Positions 33,233-42,836 of a DNA stretch of 49,865 bases are shown piece after piece (position 1 is the first letter of the stretch; the number at the start of each line of letters is the position of its first letter). The translations under genes and the position numbers were made by a program. Where the stretch lies: the NCBI GenBank assembly GCA_022683945.1, contig JAJHSH010000014.1:1-49865 (forward strand), given 5' to 3'. This stretch comes from Candidatus Acetothermia bacterium. GTDB lineage: Bacteria > Bipolaricaulota > Bipolaricaulia > RBG-16-55-9 > DRXL01. The notes beneath the pieces were generated by a model that was given only the letters and a program-made list of their open reading frames with translations, was not told where the DNA came from and ran no database searches.

Positions 33233-34613
33233 ATGAAGCGGCAAAGATTGGCATCAGTTGGGTTGGTAGTAGTGCTAGCGATGGTTGTTGGCGGATGTGC
33301 TTTTCTCGAATCTGAGTTGAATACTGGTTTGGATTCCGATCAGGAGCCACGTCTGGGTTTGCGCGAATATGAGCCCATAATTTGGTGAGAGTGGGTATGA
33401 GACCCTCGACGAGGCTTATGCGTGGATGGCAAGAATAGTGCCTGGGTTCGGCGGTATATTCTTTGATGAATCTGACGTGCTTAATGTTTACCTGGTGGAC
33501 CCCAACACGGCTCAAAAGGCTTTACTAATTTTGGAATCTTTGTTTGTCGACCGTTGGGGAGACGAAATCATCCCTCCGGCAAGTACTTGGAAAGTGCTTC
33601 AAGGTCGATATGACTTTGTTCAACTCAACGAGTGGCACAACAAGTTAATACATTTCATCTCGAACTCTAATGTAACTATGTCAGACATCGATGAAAGACA
33701 CAATCGGCTTACCATCGGGGTAAAGGAACTTAAGCCGGTGGTACAGAATCAACAAGTAGTAAGAGAGATTGAAGAGCTAGGTATCCCTCTTGAAGCAATT
33801 GCTTTTAAAGAGTATCAAGGTTCGGAGCTCACAGGCAGTCTGCGAGATGATCTGCGAGGTGAACAGAGGCCAGTGATTGGCGGCGTTATCTCCGATGATT
33901 GCACACTGGGGTTAGTGGTTAACAGATCTGGAACTCCAGGATTCATAATAAATGCACATTGCACTCCCAGACCTGGTGCTCTAGAAAATCCACGAGCGCC
34001 TATCTACCAGCCGTACGGCTATCTGACCAAATATCTCATTGGGCATGAGACCCTCGATCCACAAGGATTTATAGGGACTGGAAGGCGACATCCCAATGGG
34101 CCAGAATGGACCTGCAGGCGAGGAGAGCGGTGTCGCTGGAGTGATAGCGCGTTTGTTACACGTAGGTCAGGAGTTGCTTCCAGTCAGGGTATCATAGCTA
34201 AGCCAGATCGTTTAAGCATGCCTGGGAACATTTCGTTCAAAATAGCTGGCAGCTGGAGCATTGTTGCATTAATGGCCGGGCCACCTGATGGTACCAGGAT
34301 AAATAAGGTCGGAGCAAAAACAGGGTGGACGGAAGGAAGGGTGGATGGGACCTGTACCAGAGAATATAGTCTAGGGAACACCAACATACAGCTGCTCTGT
34401 CAATATAGAGCAGATTATTACCTTGAACATGGAGATAGTGGCGCGCCGGTCTTCATCATACGTTCTAGTAATCCCAGTACTGTCGCCCTTGTCGGACTTC
34501 ATTGGGGAAAGGAGAGAATAGGGACGCAAGCCGCTATATTCAGCCCTATGCGAGATGGCGTAATGAGAGATTTGGGCATGGGGGGTGGAATTTGCATCCC
34601 AGGTGTTTGTTGA
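33233..34613 (+). CDS. lipoprotein with trypsin-like serine protease domain, frameshifted near 33380
   Basis: The gene starts after AAGGAGG with a lipoprotein signal (VVVLAMVVGGCAF). It meets a stop (33386-33388) after about 50 codons, and the rest continues one frame over from about 33381, as GESGYETLDEAYAWMARIVP. One inserted base, or two missing, would join them. The second part has an N-terminal domain of about 120 residues shared with the next lipoprotein, then a chymotrypsin-fold protease: His in INAHCTPRPG, Asp in CRWSDSAFV and Ser in HGDSGAPVF. The shared domain sits where prodomains lie in alpha-lytic-type proteases. The frameshift may be a real mutation or a sequence error. Codon use is more relaxed and AT-richer than in the flanking operons. 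Confidence 0.8.
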
Positions 34614-34688
34614 CTTTGGAGATACTTTGGTTATTTGAAGCTTTAGACCGACACTTTATAATTGAACTGGCTACTCATGGAGGCGAAT

Positions 34689-35621
34689 ATGTTCAATAAG
34701 ATATCAGCACTTGGCTTGCTGGCCATGCTCATTCTTGTCACTGGATGCACTCTCTTGAATCCCCCCTTGCCACTAGAGGAGAAGACCTACGAGGAGAAGC
34801 TGCTCGAAGTAGCCAAGAGGGTTCCCGAATTTGGAGGGTTGTTCTTCAAAGACAACCCAGAGGACAACTACAGGCGTTACCTATGCGTCTACTTGCTGAA
34901 TCCGGAGAGAAAAGCTGAAGCGGAAGCAGCTATTGAATCCATCTTTGGCAAAGGCTTTATCCCTTTGCGCGGTATACAGATTCTTCAGGGGCAGTATAGC
35001 TTCTTACAACTTCAAGAATGGCACGCCAAGATAGTCCAGAAGGGAATCAGAGAAATTACAAGAGCCGTTGTAGATGAAGCCAAGAACCGCCTTGTAGTTT
35101 GGTTGGGGTACGGGGAAGCGAAGGACCTAGTACAGCAAGAACTAGATCGCTTGGCCATTCCCCGAGAGGCTGTTATTCTCGTGATCGAGTTTGCTAAGTA
35201 CACGGAGCTAGATCGATGGCTGGAAATGCCATCTAAAGTCCGAGCCGGCGAGATAGTGAGCTTGAAGCTGAAGGTAAAGAATCGAAGTAACAGTTCTCTT
35301 TATATCCCCTTAAAAGTTTTTCCCTATTATAACTTTATCGTGACCCGGTCAGACAACGCAGCAGTGTGGTGTAAGTTCGGAGTAATAACTGACAGGATTA
35401 ACTGTAATGGAGTTGAGAGGGAGGGGCCTATCGAACCGGTAATCTTGAATGCCCAAGAAGAGTTGGAGTTGACGGCAGCCTGGGATCAACGTGACTGGGA
35501 GGACAACTCAGTCTCTCCGGGCACCTATTGGGTGCGTGGCATCTTATATATTGGGGGGTGGCCGGATAGTCCCAAAGACAGAATCGAGACCGAGCCTAAG
35601 CCGTTGGTTATCGAACGGTGA
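34689..35621 (+). CDS. lipoprotein with C-terminal BsuPI-like proteinase-inhibitor domain
   Basis: This 310-residue protein has a lipobox signal (LAMLILVTGC). Residues about 35-165 are homologous to the N-terminal domain of the protease before it, sharing PEFGGLFF, ILQGQYSFLQLQEWH, DEAKNRLVVW and LAIPREAVI. The C-terminal 130 residues match the BsuPI (intracellular proteinase inhibitor) pattern: SLKLKVKNRS, YYNFIVT, AVWCKFG, TAAWDQRDWEDN and VSPGTYWVRGIL. Start chosen at 34689 (GGAGG upstream); an in-frame start 9 codons earlier lacks support. A protease and an inhibitor with a common tether domain suggests they pair at the cell surface. Confidence 0.78.
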   Translation: MFNKISALGLLAMLILVTGCTLLNPPLPLEEKTYEEKLLEVAKRVPEFGGLFFKDNPEDNYRRYLCVYLLNPERKAEAEAAIESIFGKGFIPLRGIQILQGQYSFLQLQEWHAKIVQKGIREITRAVVDEAKNRLVVWLGYGEAKDLVQQELDRLAIPREAVILVIEFAKYTELDRWLEMPSKVRAGEIVSLKLKVKNRSNSSLYIPLKVFPYYNFIVTRSDNAAVWCKFGVITDRINCNGVEREGPIEPVILNAQEELELTAAWDQRDWEDNSVSPGTYWVRGILYIGGWPDSPKDRIETEPKPLVIER

Positions 35622-35683
35622 GGGGCATACCTTGCCATTCCAAACGAGAAGCCCTCAAGCAACATCCATGAGGAGGAGATTCT

Positions 35684-36322
35684 ATGAACAGCCGCAAAGT
35701 TCAACTCGTGTTGGTCGTTCTCGGTGCTGCTGGATTGTCCTTCGCCACGCCAGACAGACCCGCCCAAGCGCAGAGCGCCTCGCTCGCCTACTACGCGGCC
35801 CAACTCGGCGGGGGCAGCCTTGCAGCACTCGCGGGTGGCTTGGCCGGAATGCTGGTCGGCGGGCTGAGCGGGGTGCCTGTCGGCGGCGTGGTTGGCTTTC
35901 TTGATCCCGCTTGTCGGCAAGAGACGGAAAGCTGCGTCGGGCTGCGAGCGGTTGACGGGGCCTATCTTGGAGCGAAGTTAGGTTTCGGGCTGGGTGTGAG
36001 CGTCGGCGCAGCCGTGGGCGTCATCTCTGTAGGTGCGGCCTTTGAGATAGCCGGCGATCCTCAAGGGGCCATGCTCGGAGCCTTGACGGGCAGCTTGGTG
36101 GGCATGGTGCTCTTGCTCGATTCCGTCCGCCCCTACTTCCAGTGGCGATGGATTCGGACGGCAGAGGGATGGCGAGGCAGATCGGAATTTACACTGCACA
36201 GGCTGCTTCTCAATCCTGTGACGCTGGCAGCACTGGGAGCGACGATCGGCTACAATCTAGGAAAGAAATATTGGGTCGCCAAAGTACCAATCTCTGTGCC
36301 GCTCTTTGCGTTACGGTTTTAG
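35684..36322 (+). CDS. glycine-rich exported membrane protein, unknown
   Basis: I do not recognise this 212-residue protein. It has a signal peptide ending near RPAQAQS and long glycine-rich hydrophobic stretches, such as GGSLAALAGGLAGMLVGGLSG, GAKLGFGLGVSVGAAVGVIS and GAMLGALTGSLVGMVLLL. These resemble glycine-zipper membrane segments. Two cysteines (CRQETESC) could form a disulfide in the loop between them. GAGGAGG precedes its ATG. It follows the two lipoprotein genes with a 62-bp spacer on the same strand and may belong to the same envelope function. Confidence 0.7.
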   Translation: MNSRKVQLVLVVLGAAGLSFATPDRPAQAQSASLAYYAAQLGGGSLAALAGGLAGMLVGGLSGVPVGGVVGFLDPACRQETESCVGLRAVDGAYLGAKLGFGLGVSVGAAVGVISVGAAFEIAGDPQGAMLGALTGSLVGMVLLLDSVRPYFQWRWIRTAEGWRGRSEFTLHRLLLNPVTLAALGATIGYNLGKKYWVAKVPISVPLFALRF

Positions 36323-36346
36323 TCACGGTGAGGATCGGAAGAGTAA

Positions 36347-36494
36347 TACTAATTTGCTTTGCAGGCGACGCGCAGTGGGTAGAGCTGACAGCGGATTCGG
36401 GTAGCGGATTAAGCTGATTTTAGGGTATAATCCGCTTAATCTGCTACCGAAATCTGCTGTCAGTTCTTGATGACATGATCAAGTCAAATCAGTA
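36347..36494 (+). mobile_element. 148-bp MITE, copy 3
   Basis: Same orientation and almost the same sequence as copy 1 at 4208-4355. Target duplication TAA at 36344-36346 and 36495-36497. It lies just past the glycine-rich gene and before the sigma-factor stop, in non-coding DNA. Confidence 0.9.
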
Positions 36495-36581
36495 TAAGTG
36501 CAGCGATATTGCTGAAAATGGTGACTGGTGTACCATGGGCCAGACGCGGATACCACCAATGGGCAGAGAGACCGTCCGTTC

Positions 36582-37445
36582 CTACAGAGGCGGAACGCGC
36601 GGGTAGCAACGACTGGCATAAATCTTACGCAGCTTGCTGAGCGCGAGGTTTTCTAATTGTCGAACGCGCTCGCGGCTGAGATTGAGGATTCTGCCGATCT
36701 CGCTCAGCGTGCGCGGGTGGCGATCTTCGATGCCGTAGCGCAGGCTCAGAATGCGGCGCTCGCGCAAGGGCAGCTCGTCCAGTGCTTCTTTAAGAGTTTC
36801 GCACTCTCCAGCTCGGAGGGCTTCTTCTTCCGGCGAGGCGCGCTCACAATGGATCTGATCGAGCGGCGTCTCGTCGCTCTCTTCGTCAGAGGTGCGATCC
36901 AGCGAGGGCGGCGCAGGACGCCAGCGCAACAATCGAGTGACCGTTGCGTGAGAAAGCCCCGTCTCTTCCGCGAGCAGGGCAGCGCTCGGCGGGAGTTCGT
37001 GATGCTGACGGTGTAAGTCTTCCAATTCGTCGATTTTGTGCAGAGCCGCGAGCAGATAGTCGGGAACGGGCACGGGGCGAATATGTTTCACCAGAGCACG
37101 TAGAATGGCTTGCCGAATCCACCAAGTGGCGTAGGTGCTGAATTTGTAGCCCAGTGTAGGATCGAATTTGTTTACAGCCGTGATCAGTCCGATGTTGCCT
37201 TCCTGAATGAGGTCCATCAGAGGGACGCCCAGATGACGGTATCGTTGCGCGATACTGATCACTAAGCGCAGATTCGCTGTGATCAGGCGCTCGCGAGCCT
37301 CAGGATCGCCTCGGACGACGCGACGGGCTACTTTTTGTTCTTCTTGCGGGCTCAGCAGCGGGTAATGGTGAATCTCATGCAGATAGGCTTCTAAGCCGTC
37401 TTCGCCCTGACGTCGTCTCTCATGCGCTGTCCCTATCATAATCAT
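36582..37445 (-). CDS. sigma-70 family RNA polymerase sigma factor
   Basis: A 287-residue sigma factor with regions 1.2 to 4. Region 1.2 is GLEAYLHEIHHYPLLSPQEE, region 2 is NLRLVISIAQRYRHLGVPLM and then YKFSTYATWWIRQAI, and region 3 follows. Region 4 has LSEIGRILNLSRERVRQLE with its recognition helix. It lacks the long N-terminal region of primary RpoD. It is therefore probably a group 2 (SigB/RpoS-like) alternative sigma, or a compact primary sigma; the window does not settle which. Its gene reads away from the tRNA-tuf cluster. Confidence 0.92.
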   Translation of the reverse strand: MIMIGTAHERRRQGEDGLEAYLHEIHHYPLLSPQEEQKVARRVVRGDPEARERLITANLRLVISIAQRYRHLGVPLMDLIQEGNIGLITAVNKFDPTLGYKFSTYATWWIRQAILRALVKHIRPVPVPDYLLAALHKIDELEDLHRQHHELPPSAALLAEETGLSHATVTRLLRWRPAPPSLDRTSDEESDETPLDQIHCERASPEEEALRAGECETLKEALDELPLRERRILSLRYGIEDRHPRTLSEIGRILNLSRERVRQLENLALSKLRKIYASRCYPRVPPL

Positions 37446-37585
37446 AAAGATCGCCCGCGACGATTCTAGCTTGAAGAGCTCAACGAGACACTGACGGGAC
37501 TCAGGGGAAGAACTGATAATCGTCAGTCAGGGCGAATCTCCGTGTTCGCCGTCTGTCTCTACTCTCTCACTCTCACTCATGGAAA

Positions 37586-37614
37586 TGGAAATCTCGCTGG
37601 CGCTTCGGTAGAAT
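37586..37614 (+). promoter_or_regulatory. putative promoter of tRNA-Tyr
   Basis: TGGAAA (37586-37591), 17 bp, TAGAAT (37609-37614), 15 bp before the tRNA. The -35 match is modest. Confidence 0.4.
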
Positions 37615-37628
37615 AATTGTGTGAACTA

Positions 37629-37713
37629 GCCGGGGTACCGAAGCGGCCAAACGGGACGGACTGTAAATCCGTTGGCCTTTGCGCCTACGGGGGTTCAAAT
37701 CCCTCCCCCGGCA
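37629..37713 (+). tRNA. tRNA-Tyr (GTA)
   Basis: The acceptor arms GCCGGGG and CCCCGGC pair, with the discriminator A at 37713. The anticodon GTA is at 37663-37665 and the T-loop reads GGTTCAAAT. A long variable arm, typical of bacterial tRNA-Tyr, accounts for the 85-nt length. The CCA end is not encoded. Confidence 0.95.
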
Positions 37714-37717
37714 CCGT

Positions 37718-37746
37718 TTGCGTTGGGCGCGATTTTCAGCTATAAT
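37718..37746 (+). promoter_or_regulatory. promoter of the tRNA-Thr/tuf/rpo cluster
   Basis: TTGCGT (37718-37723), 17 bp, TATAAT (37741-37746), 39 bp before tRNA-Thr. This is the best -10 in the region and is where the main promoter of the cluster is expected. The -35 is the same TTGCG(T/C) seen before mobB and the AbrB gene. Confidence 0.7.
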
Positions 37747-37785
37747 GGCGCGTTTTTGGGAGCACCTCTCGCCGGATGCGTCTTG

Positions 37786-37860
37786 GCCCGCGTAGCTCAG
37801 AGGTAGAGCGTTCCCTTGGTAAGGGAAAGGTCACCGGTTCGATTCCAGTCGCGGGCTCCA
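37786..37860 (+). tRNA. tRNA-Thr (GGT)
   Basis: GCCCGCG pairs with CGCGGGC, the anticodon GGT is at 37818-37820 in the loop TTGGTAA, and the T-loop reads GGTTCGATTCC. The CCA end is encoded. A tRNA-Thr before tuf is the usual bacterial order. Confidence 0.96.
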
Positions 37861-37910
37861 CGGCAGAGTTCGTCTCCGAGTTTGGTATTTGTATTTACAG
37901 AGGAGGAGCT

Positions 37911-39119
<1,209 letters not shown>

Positions 39120-39161
39120 GAGATGAGAGATTAGAAATTAGAGAAGAGGGAGCAGAGCGCG

Positions 39162-39311
39162 ATGCCTCAGGAGCACGTAACGTTGGCTTGTACCGTCTGT
39201 CGTCATCGCAACTATCACACGACGAAGAACCCCAAGAACGCGCGGGGCAAGCTCGAACTGAAGAAGTACTGTAAATGGTGTCGCAAGCACACGGCCCACA
39301 AAGAGGTCTGA
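39162..39311 (+). CDS. rpmG: 50S ribosomal protein L33
   Basis: The 49-residue protein reads [20 protein letters not shown] and later [17 protein letters not shown], with two CxxC pairs forming the zinc knuckle of the four-Cys L33 type. It lies 42 bp after tuf and ends 3 bp before tRNA-Trp, the usual position in this cluster. The frame is short, so it is easily overlooked. Confidence 0.93.
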   Translation: MPQEHVTLACTVCRHRNYHTTKNPKNARGKLELKKYCKWCRKHTAHKEV

Positions 39312-39314
39312 TAG

Positions 39315-39390
39315 AGGCCCGTAGCTCAACTGGCAGAGCAGCCGACTCCAAATCGGCAGGTTGGGGGTTCAAATCCTCCCGGGCCTGCCA
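39315..39390 (+). tRNA. tRNA-Trp (CCA)
   Basis: AGGCCCG pairs with CGGGCCT; the anticodon CCA is at 39348-39350 in the loop CTCCAAA; the T-loop is GGTTCAAATCC. The CCA end is encoded. It lies between rpmG and secE as in many bacteria. Confidence 0.96.
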
Positions 39391-39408
39391 GAGAGATCTA
39401 GAGATCTT

Positions 39409-39594
39409 ATGAAAGAGCGATTACTAGGCTACTTACGAGAGGTGCGCGGAGAACTGAGCCGGGTTACCTGGCCCGGTCGCGTGGAACTGATCGGACTAAC
39501 TTCTCTGGTGATTATTATTGTTCTGATCTTGGCGGCCTATATAGGCGTGCTGGATCTGTTCTTTCGCGAAGGGGCTAGGTGGCTTTTGCGATAG
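39409..39594 (+). CDS. secE: preprotein translocase subunit SecE
   Basis: A 61-residue single-span SecE. The amphipathic cytoplasmic helix with EVRGELSRVTWPGRVELIG carries the family motif (R/K)VxWP, and one transmembrane helix (LVIIIVLILAAYIGVL) follows. It stabilises the SecY channel. I chose the ATG at 39409; the longer open frame begins inside tRNA-Trp. Confidence 0.94.
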   Translation: MKERLLGYLREVRGELSRVTWPGRVELIGLTSLVIIIVLILAAYIGVLDLFFREGARWLLR

Positions 39595-39617
39595 GGACGA
39601 GCGCAATATGATATGAT

Positions 39618-40697
39618 ATGAAGCGTTGGTATGCCCTGCAGACCTATGCCGGCAGCGAGCTGAAAGTTGCCGAGCAATTAGAAGAGCGCGTGCACGAGCT
39701 CGCGCTGGAGCGTCGAGTGGATCTCTTCAGAGTGAACGGCGCGGAGATGCGCTTTTTCGCTCCCATCGAAGAGGTGATCACTACCAAAGGGCGACGCGGA
39801 CGGACGGGAGAGTATCGCGTGCCCTATGAATACGAGTTGAGAATAGAAGCGAACAAGCGCATTCAGAAGGGCGAGATTATCGCGATCAAGCCGCCGCGTT
39901 CTATGACTTATGATGCGAACGTGAAGGGCATAGAGACGCTCCAACGCGTCATTGTGGAGATGAGCAATCGCAACGAAGAAGAATTTTTGATTCCGTTGGA
40001 TAAGCGGGTGCGCCGCGATATTCGCTTGGGACAGAAGCTGCCGCCCGGTGTGCCGCTGACGACAGATTCCGATGCGCACTTCAAAGCCCCTGCGGTGAAG
40101 ACGACCGTAGTTCATCGCGATCGTGTCAAGCGCATCGAGCTGGAAAAGGGCGAAGAGGGAGAGCGCGTGACGTTGGTCATTCCCGAGAAATATCTGGCGC
40201 GCCTCAAAGAGCAGACCGCGCTTAAGAAAGGCGATCTCTTAGAAAGAGAAGACAAGATCGAGTCGCGCGCTTCGGGGCTGGTGAAGATCAAAGAGTACAA
40301 AGACAAACGAGTCGTCACGGTGCAGCACATTGAGAAGCGCCGTCTCTTTCCCGGTTATATCTTTGCCCGCATGAATATGTCCCAAGAGCTGTTGCAGCTG
40401 CCGGAGGGCCTGAAGTGTCGCTTTGTGGGCCATCCACCGTTGCCCTTAGATGAAGAAGATATGAAGGTCGTCAAGCGCAAAGCGGGCTTGTTGGAGGTGC
40501 CCAAGGCCGTCGGCCCGAAGATCGAAGTGGAGTTTGAAGTGGGCGAAGTGGTGGAGATCATCGAAGGTCCGTTCGCAGACTTCACAGGGGCGGTGGTGGA
40601 GATCGATAAAGAGCGCGAGATGGCTACGATCATGGTGAAGATCTTCGGGCGCGAGACGCGGGTTGAGCTGTCGTTCGAGAGCATCCAGAAAGTCTAG
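39618..40697 (+). CDS. nusG: transcription factor NusG with a long inserted domain
   Basis: NusG couples RNA polymerase to Rho and ribosomes. The NGN start (KRWYALQTYAGSELKVAEQL) and KOW end (VGEVVEIIEGPFADFTGAVV) are normal. Between residues about 58 and 240 there is an extra, charged, strand-rich domain before the NGN sequence resumes at KRRLFPGYIFARMNMSQ. This brings the length to 359, against about 180 in E. coli. Thermotoga maritima NusG has a similar large insertion. It lies 23 bp after secE and 16 bp before rplK. Confidence 0.94.
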   Translation: MKRWYALQTYAGSELKVAEQLEERVHELALERRVDLFRVNGAEMRFFAPIEEVITTKGRRGRTGEYRVPYEYELRIEANKRIQKGEIIAIKPPRSMTYDANVKGIETLQRVIVEMSNRNEEEFLIPLDKRVRRDIRLGQKLPPGVPLTTDSDAHFKAPAVKTTVVHRDRVKRIELEKGEEGERVTLVIPEKYLARLKEQTALKKGDLLEREDKIESRASGLVKIKEYKDKRVVTVQHIEKRRLFPGYIFARMNMSQELLQLPEGLKCRFVGHPPLPLDEEDMKVVKRKAGLLEVPKAVGPKIEVEFEVGEVVEIIEGPFADFTGAVVEIDKEREMATIMVKIFGRETRVELSFESIQKV

Positions 40698-40713
40698 TCT
40701 AAAGGGAGTGTAG

Positions 40714-41160
40714 ATGGCTACTACAGCGAAGAAGAAGCCGGTGGCCGGCGTGGTGAAGCTGCAGTTGCCTGCAGGGCAAGCGACACCGGCGCCGCCGGTC
40801 GGCCCGGCGTTGGCAGAGCACAAGATCAATATTGCAGATTTTTGCAAGCGCTTCAACGATGCTACGAAGACCGAAGAGAAGGGTCTGATCATTCCGGCGG
40901 TCATTACGGTCTATTCGGATCGTTCGTTCGATTTTGTTCTGAAAAAACCCCCGGCGAGCGAGCTGCTCAAACGGGCCGCGGGAGTGCCTTCAGGCTCCGG
41001 GCAGCCCAATACCCAAAAAGTGGGCAAGATCACCCAAGAACAATTAAAGAAGATCGCGGAGATGAAGATGCCCGATATGAACTGTTATGATCTCGAAGCG
41101 GCGATGCGCACGCTCACCGGGACGGCCCGCAATATGGGCATTGAGATCGTGGAGAGCTGA
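40714..41160 (+). CDS. rplK: 50S ribosomal protein L11
   Basis: The 148-residue protein has [20 protein letters not shown] at the start, the rRNA-binding [20 protein letters not shown] and the C-terminal [17 protein letters not shown]. It forms the GTPase-associated centre with L10 and L7/L12 encoded downstream. Six bases separate it from rplA. Confidence 0.97.
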   Translation: MATTAKKKPVAGVVKLQLPAGQATPAPPVGPALAEHKINIADFCKRFNDATKTEEKGLIIPAVITVYSDRSFDFVLKKPPASELLKRAAGVPSGSGQPNTQKVGKITQEQLKKIAEMKMPDMNCYDLEAAMRTLTGTARNMGIEIVES

Positions 41161-41166
41161 AAGAGT

Positions 41167-41880
41167 ATGAAACGGAGCAAACGCTATCAAGAGATGAGAA
41201 AGAGGGTAGATCGAGAGCGCTTTTACGCGCTGGCCGAGGGCGTGAAGCTCTTGAAAGAGTGCGCCACCGCCAAGTTCGGGGAGGCCGCTGAAGCGGTCTT
41301 CTGTTTGGGGGTTGACCCTAAGAAGAACGAGCACCGCGTTCGCGGAACGGTGACGCTGCCGCACGGCACGGGCAAGAGCGTCAAAGTTTTGGCGTTCGCC
41401 AAGGGCGAGAAGCTGAAAGAAGCGCAAGAGGCCGGGGCGGACTACGCCGGAGGGGAAGATTTGGTCAAGAGGATCGAAGAGGGCTGGATGGATTTCGATA
41501 GAGTCGTCGCGACCCCCGATATGATGAGCGTCGTGAGCAAACTGGGCAAGATATTAGGCCCGCGGGGACTGATGCCCAGCCCCAAAGCCGGAACGGTGAC
41601 TGCAGATGTCGGCACGGCCGTCAAAGAGCTGAAGCGCGGACGATTGGAGTTTCGTCTCGATGAATACGGAAATGTCCATTCGCTCTTTGGGAGGTGCTCG
41701 TTCACGCCGGAGCAACTTCAGGAGAATCTCTTGGCGCTGGCGGCCTCGGTGCTGGAGGAGAAGCCCGCCGACATCAAAGGGCGCTATGTCGAAGCGGTGA
41801 CGATTACTTCGACGATGGGACCGGGGATCAAGATTGATGCCGACGAGCTGCAGAAATTAGTGGCAGCGCGGAGACTCTAG
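41167..41880 (+). CDS. rplA: 50S ribosomal protein L1
   Basis: A 237-residue L1 with the family segments VRGTVTLPHGTGKSVKVL and LGPRGLMPSPKAGTVTADVG. It builds the L1 stalk and in other bacteria represses its own operon by binding mRNA. The spacer before rplJ is only 16 bp, so the long L10 leader found in E. coli is absent. Confidence 0.97.
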   Translation: MKRSKRYQEMRKRVDRERFYALAEGVKLLKECATAKFGEAAEAVFCLGVDPKKNEHRVRGTVTLPHGTGKSVKVLAFAKGEKLKEAQEAGADYAGGEDLVKRIEEGWMDFDRVVATPDMMSVVSKLGKILGPRGLMPSPKAGTVTADVGTAVKELKRGRLEFRLDEYGNVHSLFGRCSFTPEQLQENLLALAASVLEEKPADIKGRYVEAVTITSTMGPGIKIDADELQKLVAARRL

Positions 41881-41896
41881 CGCTAGGAGCGGATCT

Positions 41897-42424
41897 ATGC
41901 CGACAGCAGAGAAAGAGCAGATGGTTACAGTCTTGGAGGAGCAGTTCAAGCGCTCCAAGGGGTTTGTCTTCACGAATTTTGAGGGACTGACCGCCGGGGA
42001 GATGAGCGACCTGCGACGCGAGCTGCATCATAAGGGTTTAGAGTATTTAGTGGTGAAGAACGCCCTGGCGCAGATCGCCGCGCAGCGTCTGGGAATCACA
42101 GATACGGAGAGCTATTTTCGTGGGCCGACGGGGCTCTCTATCGGCTACGACGACGCGGTGGCCGTCTTCAAAATAACTCAAGAGCTGACAAAAAAATACG
42201 AGAAATGCAAGATCAAAGGCGGCGTGCTGGAGGGGCGGGTGGTCAGCGCTCAAGAGGCGATAGAATTGGCCAAGCTGCCCGGACGTCAGGAACTCTTGGC
42301 AATGGTCGTGTCCACACTGCAAGCCCCCATACAACAATTGGCCGGCACACTTCATGCGTTGGTGCAGAACTTGGTAAGCGTTCTCGACGAAGTGCGCAAG
42401 AAGCGCGAATCTCAATCTCAATAG
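41897..42424 (+). CDS. rplJ: 50S ribosomal protein L10
   Basis: A 175-residue stalk-base protein with FVFTNFEGLTAGEMSDLRRE and YLVVKNALAQIA, and a C-terminal helix that holds L7/L12 dimers. AGGAGCGGATCT before the ATG is the ribosome-binding site. It is 12 bp upstream of rplL. Confidence 0.95.
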   Translation: MPTAEKEQMVTVLEEQFKRSKGFVFTNFEGLTAGEMSDLRRELHHKGLEYLVVKNALAQIAAQRLGITDTESYFRGPTGLSIGYDDAVAVFKITQELTKKYEKCKIKGGVLEGRVVSAQEAIELAKLPGRQELLAMVVSTLQAPIQQLAGTLHALVQNLVSVLDEVRKKRESQSQ

Positions 42425-42436
42425 GAGGGATCTCTT

Positions 42437-42823
42437 ATGCCAAACGTACAAGAGTTGGTCACAACGGTGGAGCAGATGACCGTCAAGGAGTTAGCGGAGC
42501 TGGTCAAGGCGCTTGAAGAGAAGTTCGGGGTGAAAGCTTCTGCTGGGGTTCCGATGATGATGGCCCCCATGCCGGGAGCAGCGGCGGGCGGAGCGGCAGC
42601 AACGGCAGAACAGACGACTTTCAAGGTCGTGCTGAAGAACGCCGGACAACAGAAAGTTCCGCTCATCAAAGTCGTTAAAGATATTACGGGCAAAGGGCTC
42701 AAAGAGAGCAAAGATCTTGTGGATAATCTACCCGCGGTGATCAAAGACGGCCTCAACCCAGAAGAAGCTAACAAGATCAAAGATCAACTGGTTGCCTCAG
42801 GTGCGGAAGTCGAGATCCAATAA
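42437..42823 (+). CDS. rplL: 50S ribosomal protein L7/L12
   Basis: A 128-residue stalk protein. The N-terminal dimer domain has ELVTTVEQMTVKELAELVKA, the Ala/Gly-rich hinge reads PMPGAAAGGAAATAEQ, and the C-terminal factor-binding domain has LIKVVKDITGKGLKESKDLV. A strong AGGAGGGATC precedes it. A 101-bp spacer separates it from rpoB. Confidence 0.97.
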   Translation: MPNVQELVTTVEQMTVKELAELVKALEEKFGVKASAGVPMMMAPMPGAAAGGAAATAEQTTFKVVLKNAGQQKVPLIKVVKDITGKGLKESKDLVDNLPAVIKDGLNPEEANKIKDQLVASGAEVEIQ

Positions 42824-42836
42824 TAAAAGTCTATTA

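Noticed and set aside
37776..37910. N-terminal extension of EF-Tu
   Set aside because: The upstream frame runs through tRNA-Thr. The ATG at 37911 has a strong ribosome-binding site and the normal family start.
41881..41896. L10 leader regulatory RNA
   Set aside because: Only 16 bp separate rplA from rplJ, which is too short for the leader known in other bacteria.
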